Notes under the pieces: generated by a model
The model's input: the letters and a program-made list of their open reading frames with translations, nothing else
The model's database searches: none
Told to the model about the DNA's origin: nothing
From: Watersipora subatra
Lineage: Eukaryota; Bryozoa; Gymnolaemata; Cheilostomatida; Watersiporidae
DNA length: 64,000 nt
NCBI RefSeq assembly: GCF_963576615.1
Contig: NC_088715.1
Coordinates: 58,439,802 to 58,503,801 of the forward strand
Direction of reading: 5' to 3'
Position numbers and translations under genes: made by a program
Shown: positions 58,301-64,000 of the stretch, one piece after another
Position numbering within the stretch: the stretch's first letter is position 1
Layout of the letters: every line of letters begins with the position of its first letter

Positions 58301-59205
58301 GGGCAGTTTATGTCTGCTGGTGGAATCAAGGTCTGGAACATCAGTCCTCTCTTCATAGGTATTCATTTAGTATAAGCTTTGACTACAGTCGGTTAGACTT
58401 TAGTATAAACTTTGACTACAGTAGGTTAGACTTTAGTATAAGCTTTGAATACAGTAGGTTAGACTTTAGTATAAGATTTGACTACCGTAGGTTAGACTTT
58501 AGTATAAGATTTGACTACAGTAGGTTAGACTTTAGTATAAGCTTTGAATACAGTAGGTTAGACTTTAGTATAAGATTTGACTACCGTAGGTTAGACTTTA
58601 GTATAAGATTTGACTACAGTAGGTTAGACTTTAGTATAAGCTTCAACTACCGTAGGTTAGACTTTAGTATAAGCTTTGACTACAGTAGGTTAGACTTGTA
58701 CAAATTCTTTTGAGTATTTGATTATTGCTTTTAATTACCTAAAGTTTGTTGCTTTTTGTATGTAACAGTTTTTTTATCTCTTTGTTCCTGAGCAATGCTG
58801 ACACTATGAGTCAGGTGTCTGTATAACTAGCATATGCTGTACCAGGTGTTGCTCTGTTACTGGTTCATGTGGAAATGTTATAATAGATGTCCTATTGCAG
58901 GCATTGAGGATATTATACTAGCTGTAGGCATTGCTCTATTACCAGGTAATGCTGACAGGTTACAACAAGTGTCCTATTGCAGGCATTGGCTACATTAGGC
59001 AAACTGTAGACACCTCACTGCTACCAGTTAATGCTGGCAGGTATCATATTGCAGGCATTGGCTTTGCTACAACAATAATCCTATTCTTGTTGAACTGCTA
59101 CTACAATGTGATCCTCAGCTGGGCCCTTTACTATCTTTTTGCCTCCTTCAGTAAGGTTGTACCCTGGAGTCACTGTGACCATGACTGGAATACCGAACAT
59201 TGCAC
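52308..59205 (+). CDS. SLC6 sodium/chloride-coupled transporter, 5' part
   Basis: SLC6 proteins import small amines or amino-acid-like solutes across the plasma membrane with Na+ and Cl-. The four exons are 52308-52392, 52580-52696, 58227-58358 and 59055-59205, phases 1,1,1,2, encoding 161 residues plus a split codon. The start is the first ATG of an open exon ending in the donor gtaagt. Residues 1-28 are a cytosolic, serine-rich N-terminus. Residues 40-66 form TM1 with [20 protein letters not shown]. Residues 69-90 form TM2 ([20 protein letters not shown]) and about 112-142 form TM3. The loop [14 protein letters not shown] carries the two cysteines (152 and 161) that pair in SLC6 members. 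Glycine occupies the TM1 position where monoamine transporters have aspartate. With YLCYKNGGG, this points to the GABA/taurine/creatine/betaine group. The substrate cannot be fixed. TM4-TM12 lie beyond the window. Confidence 0.9.
54833..55080. repeat. Degenerate ~18-bp tandem repeat
   Basis: Irregular units of ctaatgactaatactatac with many changes, in the second intron of the transporter gene. Confidence 0.65.
55497..56927. mobile_element. TIR element with 12-bp flanking repeat, 1431 bp
   Basis: The same 12 bases, TGGTTTCAAGCA, flank the element at 55485-55496 and 56928-56939. The ends GGCCTGTATTCCCCGG and (complement) GGTCCGTATTCACTGG are inverted, and GC-rich palindromic stretches (gggggcggtgtcagcccccc and ggctcagctggccagccgcc) lie just inside. 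A 9-12-bp duplication suggests a Mutator-like element, but I cannot confirm the superfamily. Inside, 55820-55885 and about 56475-56530 are inverted. A mariner-like end (complement TACAGTCAAACTAGGATAAC) lies at about 56843-56862. Confidence 0.6.
57131..57929. mobile_element. TTAA-flanked fold-back element, 799 bp
   Basis: The arms of about 285 bp (57135-57415 and 57653-57925) are imperfect reverse complements. They begin ACCATAATTGTCACG and (complement) ACCATAACTGTCACG. TTAA abuts both ends (57131-57134 and 57926-57929), as for piggyBac- and Kolobok-like elements. No transposase is present. It lies in the second intron of the transporter gene, about 300 bp before exon 3. Confidence 0.75.
58368..58697. 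repeat. 33-bp minisatellite beside the exon 3 donor
   Basis: Ten units of gtataagctttgactacagt followed by aggttagacttta start only 10 bp after the 5' splice site at 58358/58359. Variants gaatac and ctaccg alternate in an ordered pattern. The period is a multiple of three, so one frame stays open throughout. Confidence 0.9.
58850..59066 (+). repeat. Triplicated exon 4 splice-acceptor region
   Basis: Three diverged copies, spaced about 72-82 bp, contain (t/c)attgcag followed by gcattg(a/g), at 58894, 58976 and 59048. Copies 1 and 2 also share gtcctattgcaggcattg. Only the third leads into the conserved TM3 reading frame. Confidence 0.7.
58901..58945 (+). CDS. Possible 45-nt cassette exon of the transporter
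   Basis: The acceptor cctattgcag and the donor gtaatg bound 45 nt. If included between exons 3 and 4 it would keep the frame and add 15 residues, [15 protein letters not shown], at the start of TM3. The segment is one of three diverged copies of the exon 4 acceptor region. Whether it is ever spliced in cannot be told from the DNA. Confidence 0.2.
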
Positions 59206-59529
59206 GTGAGTGTATAGAGCTAAATGAAGCTGGTATTGGCTTGACCTGCTTGTAGTAGAGGTGATGGGAAGAGATGCTATAGCAACAGTATAGGCCTATT
59301 ATTAGAGACATGGCAGCAAAACCGGCATATTTAATTTTGAATGCATATGATTGCTGTGGTCTGAGTAACATATGTGACAATAAGAGTGTTAAAACTTATG
59401 ACCATAGTAAGAGACCCACTGTATAAATATTATGTTACCTTTTTCTGAATTTTCATAGCTTATTAGCTATAGGTTAAAATAGTTTTGATTTTCAAGCTTT
59501 ATGAATGCTATGCTAGTTCGGTATGATTG

Positions 59530-59690
59530 TTGTACTCTCACTATATGAGCACTGCATGCTCGCTATATGAGTGATGTATGCTTACTGTATGGGCGCTTCG
59601 TTCTCATTGTATGCGCACTGTATGCACACTGTATGCACACTGTATGCACGCTATATGCATGCTATATGAGTGTTATATGAGTGATTTGTG
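59530..59690. repeat. Degenerate 11-12-bp repeat
   Basis: Repeated cactgtatgca/gctatatgag words in the intron after the fourth transporter exon. Confidence 0.6.
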
Positions 59691-59844
59691 AGCTTTAAAT
59701 TTTTTACAAACTAGCCAATACAAAGAAGTGAAATTGTTGTTAATAACAGCTTTATATTCATTAATTGTTCAAAGCTATTCAATATTCAATAATTGTACTT
59801 GAAACAATACTACTCAATTTTAAAAGTAACAAATTTTCATAATT

Positions 59845-60265
59845 GCTGTAGAGGGTGTGGTCTGTTGTAGAAGGTGTGGTCTGTTGTAGAAGGTGTGGCC
59901 TGTTGTAGAAGGTGTATACAGTTGTAGAGGGTGTGGTCTGTTGTCGAAGGTGTGGTCTGTTGTAGAAGGTGTGGTCTGTTGTAAAAGGTGTGGTCAGTTG
60001 TAGAGGGTGTGGTCTGTTGTAGAAGGTGTGGTCAGTTGTAGAGGGTGTAGTCAGTTGTAGAAGATGTGGTCAGTTGTAGAGGATGTGGTCAGTTGTACAG
60101 GGTGTGGTCGGCTGTAGAAGGTGTGGTCTGTTGTAGAAGGTGTGGTCTGTTGTAGAAGGTGTGGTCAGTTGTAGATGGTGTGGTCTGGTGTAGAGGATGT
60201 GGTCAGTTGTAGATGGTGTGGTCAGTTGTAGAGGGTGTGGTCTGTTGTAGAAGGCGTGGTTAGTT
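59845..60265. repeat. 19-bp minisatellite, about 22 copies
   Basis: The unit is gttgtagaaggtgtggtct, with agaggg and tcagt variants interspersed. It is strongly strand-asymmetric (G/T-rich on plus). Confidence 0.9.
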
Positions 60266-60299
60266 GTATAGGGCTGGTCAGTTACAAAAGAGAGCAGTC

Positions 60300-61060
60300 G
60301 GTTACAAATAGATGTGAGTCAGTGACAGTCAGGAATTACCATTATTTTTTCAATGTCACTGATTGCTCTGTATACGACCAAGATGGAACATTGTCTGTAG
60401 ATGTTCATTCTTTCATTTGTTAAACCTGTTATTATGTCGGAGGTATTTTCGAACTTTCTATGTCTTCATGCTAACATCTTGAAAAATAGGTATTCCTGCA
60501 CTAAATTCTGAAATACCAGTTGTTACTTTGATAGTAGGATGAAAATTAACTGCTCTTACTACCGTGTTACGTAACTGGTTTTTCCAGTGTCGAATTCTGT
60601 CACATATACTCATTGCTTATGTTGGTCTGGTTGATTTATTGGCTATATATGTGGGTTTCTTGAAATGACAGCCCAACAATGACACTGAAAGGTAGAATAA
60701 AATATACCTAAGATAAAATAAATCTTAAATAGATTAAAATCTGAATAAAATGCTTCATTCAGATGATTCAGCGTAATCTGATACGATAAATGGCAAAATA
60801 AGCCATTATATTTTGGTAAAGGTCAAAGGTACTACTAATGCTTTGTGGTTTGGGTGTCTCTTTTTTAATTGGAGTAAAGCAGAAAGGTTGTCTATTTAAA
60901 AGACTTTCAGTAGAATGAAAACCACATAAGATATAGGCAAGAAAACTAAAGGCTCTTATTGAAAATGTTAGCTGAAACTATATTATAATATAAAACAGTG
61001 TAATACAGTATGGTGAAATATAGTGTAGTATAATATAATAATATATACTATAATATTTAT
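60300..61060. other. Intronic stretch
   Basis: AT-rich intron sequence between minisatellites. No exon matching the next expected SLC6 segment (TM4-TM5) was found here. Confidence 0.5.
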
Positions 61061-61066
61061 ATACTA

Positions 61067-61068
<2 letters not shown>

Positions 61069-61123
<55 letters not shown>
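61069..61123. repeat. (AT)n microsatellite
   Basis: About 27 uninterrupted AT dinucleotides, within a wider region of taatata-type words (60975-61290). Confidence 0.95.
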
Positions 61124-61125
<2 letters not shown>

Positions 61126-61996
61126 GTAGCATGATATAATGCAATGTAAATAATTGATTATAATAGAACATTTCTTCTGGGATAATATAGGACATTATAA
61201 TATAGTACAAATTAATATAGTATTTTAAAATGTAATATAATTTAGCTGAGTGTAATAGTAATACAATATTAATATGATGCAATAAAATGCAATTTAATTA
61301 AATTGATTCTATTTTTAAATAAATACAAATAAATGTATAAATAAAGTATTTAACTTCTGCTATATGACGCTACGAGTGTTAAAAATGTCAGCTGCCAAAA
61401 TTTTAATAATACTCTATTATGGCATTCATATGGTTACAAACTCCGTGTAGCCCAACAAGTATTATATGCAGATATTCATGTAAGTTTGGCTCAATTAAAA
61501 CTGTAAGTGATAATACAACGTGTTTAGCATGGGAAATATGAATACATAAAAGAAATACTAGCTAACTTTGTACTCAGTGTTAAAAGTTGGACATACAAAT
61601 CTTACAACAGCTTAAAATTATGAAAAGCTGACTTTCTGTGGAGCGAGCACTTGAGAGGTCAAAGGTTATGCAGTCAATGTAAATACACCCTGCTACTAGC
61701 CAATGCAAGCAATATATTTTCCTTACACTGATTAGTGTTGTGATAATAGCAAAAACATTAAATATTTAGGCTTCATCTTAACTTGTATTTCACCAGTCTA
61801 TATCGATACAATCAAACCAGGCAAATGAGAAAGGAAAATTATTAATAACATGGAAACTCATTAGTATGCAAAGACTTTTTATGATTTAAAGGAGTTCTAG
61901 CTATAGAGCAACAAGATGGTTTTAGTGGTTTCAGCGGTTTTAGTTTGTGGATGAAACTATGATGTGAATAGTTGGGTATACAGGATAGTCTGTTAG

Positions 61997-62150
61997 AGTA
62001 CATTAGACAGCTCTCTATACTATATAACCAATATGGTGGATGTGTGAGTACATTAGACAGCTCTCTATACTATATAACCAATATGGTGGATGTGTGAGTA
62101 CATTAGACAGCTCTCTATACTATGTAACCAATATGGTGGATGTGTGAGTA
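61997..62150. repeat. 50-bp tandem repeat, three copies
   Basis: Three almost identical units of gtacattagacagctctcta, tactatataaccaatatggt and ggatgtgtga. The near identity indicates a recent duplication. Confidence 0.9.
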
Positions 62151-62159
62151 CAAGCGCAG

Positions 62160-62980
62160 GAATACTTCTCTTTGAATTAATTTTGTATAATTTATACTGT
62201 TTAGTCTTGTAATGAGAAATACTGGTACTGTTGTGACTTTTATATATCACTGATTTATAGCTTTTTACAATTTGGTTACAAATAGTTTTAAGTTTTTCAT
62301 TTGCTCCGGCAGCGTAAGAAAATTTCTGAAGCCTAGCGAAAGTGTCTCATTCTAGGGATATTTACTAAAAAATGCATCATCTGGTTGAGACCATTATGTA
62401 CCCAGCTGTTTTAAGAGACGGCTGGGCTTGTCTTATAAATTAAAAATTATCACCATTTTCACTGAATCTACGAAAGCTAAGATAAAAATGTTAGAATCAA
62501 AAATTTTTTTTTGAAAATTCAAGCTATTACTATTTTTAGCAAAGCTATGTACTAACATAAAAAATTAAAAAAAATTATTTGTTTTTTTTTGTAAATTTAA
62601 AATTAGGTTTAACTTCAACAAAGCTGAAAAACCAAAACAAAAATGTTAAAAATAGCAAATTAATAATCTTTTTTGTAAATTTAAATGTATCTTATTTTCA
62701 GCGAAACTGCACACAAAATCAAAGAGAAAAATGTCAAAAGAAATTATTTTTTTTTTGATGATAACAAATCCCATTCTTTTTTGAACTAATTAAAAATTGT
62801 AAACCATTTTAGTTGTGCGCCTGTAAAAGTGGCACACAGAGTTTTAGTTTTCAGAATTGAACCAGTTTCATTGCACAATAACCTAGTGTTTCAAACATTA
62901 TGTGATCAGAGAGATGAAAAAATGGTGTGATGTTAATATATTATTATAAATTTAGTTTTTTTATGTTAGTAGTTACTAGG
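62160..62980. other. Intronic stretch
   Basis: Very AT-rich with several A/T runs. Nothing supported as a gene or element. Confidence 0.5.
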
Positions 62981-62994
62981 ACCTTACTAATTTC

Positions 62995-63152
62995 TACTCC
63001 AATTCCACCAGTTCCAATTTCACCAGTTCCAATTTCACCAGTTCCAATTCCACCAGTTCTAATTCAACCAGTTCCAATTCCACCAGTTTCAATTCCACCA
63101 GTTCCAATTCCACCAGTTCCAATTTCACCAGTTCCAATTCCAACAGCCTCTT
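62995..63152. repeat. 15-bp minisatellite, about 10 copies
   Basis: The unit is ccaattccaccagtt. The 15-bp period gives open five-residue repeats on both strands (PIPPV and its antisense), which I regard as artefacts. Confidence 0.9.
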
Positions 63153-63633
63153 AAGCATGCACTGTGGCAATTCCTGTCTATTTTCGGATTGGCTAAAATT
63201 CATGTGTTATTACACAAAACTGGCAAATTCTCCTACAATGACATAACTTATTCACATCTCAAGGACATAACTTATTCACACTGGTAGTGGAGTGTCTCAG
63301 CTAATATGTGAATGGCAGTGGGGGAGATTCTCACACTCTTCTATATTGATAGATGAATTCAGCTAATTAGATGCTAATACTTGAGTTACTGTTGATAGCA
63401 TTATCTTGTTAGATTTGTGGTGATGATGAGCGTGAGAGCGAATCTCTCTCTATAGAATAAACACTACATAAGTGCTAGCCCTCTCTGAAGCAGTAATATG
63501 AACTGCAATATTTGCCATGCTATGGGAACTAAACATTCAGATTCTATGGGAAGATAATGCCTTTTCGCCTTTAAAGCCAAAGAGGTGTTGGCTTCTACTG
63601 TTTTGTAAATGCATTCAGCTCCTTTTTCACTAG

Positions 63634-63845
63634 CAACTGTGGTCTAGTGGTGTGGAACCCCTGACCTGCAAACAACAGGTTGGGATTCAACATCCCAAAA
63701 GGCCCCTGGCAGTAAAAGAAATGACATCAAACTTAATTGGTCTCTGCAACTGGATGCTTCCAGTCGTGTGGTTCTCTTGCCACTGGACTCGGACATGTCC
63801 AGCCAAACTCACAGAGCCATTGTCTGTGTAACAATGGCTCTTTAA
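63634..63845 (+). repeat. tRNA-derived SINE head
   Basis: The sequence tggtctagtggtgtggaac fits a tRNA A box. A B-box-like ggttgggattcaacatccc follows at about 63680, and then a non-tRNA body. The internal stem and loop do not fold into an intact tRNA, so this is a pol III-type retroposon and not a functional gene. Confidence 0.5.
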
Positions 63846-64000
63846 AACACAGCCTCTGATTGCAGTAAGCTATGAAGGCATCGGGCTCGGGAGATTGCTT
63901 ACACAAATTCGCAGGTCATTGAAAACGCTCTGAAACTAGAAAGACAACACTCGCACCATACTTGCCTGGAGCAAATTATTGCTTAATGTTACAACAGCTG

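Noticed and set aside
58153..58713. 186-codon frame running through transporter exon 3 and the 33-bp array
   Set aside because: It reads exon 3 in the wrong frame. The SLC6 motifs are in another frame with good splice sites.
63634..63705. Functional tRNA gene
   Set aside because: A and B boxes are recognisable but the acceptor and anticodon stems do not pair properly, and non-tRNA sequence follows without a terminator.

Overview
This is a eukaryotic nuclear window, AT-rich, with spliced genes, many satellites and dense transposon debris. It contains a metazoan Fip1-like gene, an SLC6 neurotransmitter-type transporter and a non-LTR retrotransposon whose ORF1 carries a PHD finger. A bilaterian invertebrate, perhaps a lophotrochozoan, fits best, but the sequence does not name the species.

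Layout. Positions 1-6000 are non-genic: a duplicated terminal module, a 22-bp minisatellite (432-975) and a 51-bp minisatellite (5302-5800). From about 6.3 to 20.6 kb a set of short coding segments with splice signals lies on the minus strand. The last six (12269 down to 6323) chain in phase and give 193 codons, so I infer an unidentified multi-exon gene read right to left. Its introns hold an ISL2EU-like MITE, a hAT-type element and a piggyBac-type remnant inside a fold-back repeat. At 22.3-26.7 kb sits a nearly full-length CR1/Jockey-type LINE with an intact ORF2 (897 residues). Positions 27.0-30.0 kb form a stack of nested elements: a hAT-type fold-back element with an 8-bp target duplication, carrying a second hAT-type element (itself filled with TTCCAT satellite) in one arm and a 44-bp hairpin in the other.

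The plus-strand gene FIP1L1 runs from 30158 to 50023 in ten exons whose phases all agree (618 residues). It would act in the nucleus in the cleavage and polyadenylation complex. Its introns hold TA-flanked MITEs, 25-bp and 30-bp minisatellites, a pair of tRNA-derived SINEs in opposite orientation, a HIRAN-like transposon gene fragment and another hAT-type MITE.

An SLC6 sodium/chloride-coupled transporter gene starts at 52308. Four exons are present (161 residues, through TM3 and the two EL2 cysteines) and the gene continues past the window. Its second intron holds two complete transposons (55497-56927 and 57131-57929). A 33-bp minisatellite begins about 10 bp after the exon 3 splice donor, and the acceptor region of exon 4 is triplicated. 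The remainder to 64000 is intronic: more minisatellites and a tRNA-derived SINE head.

The two recognised genes are not functionally linked. What unites the window is repeated insertion of small non-autonomous DNA transposons, with target duplications still readable, and expansion of minisatellites within introns.
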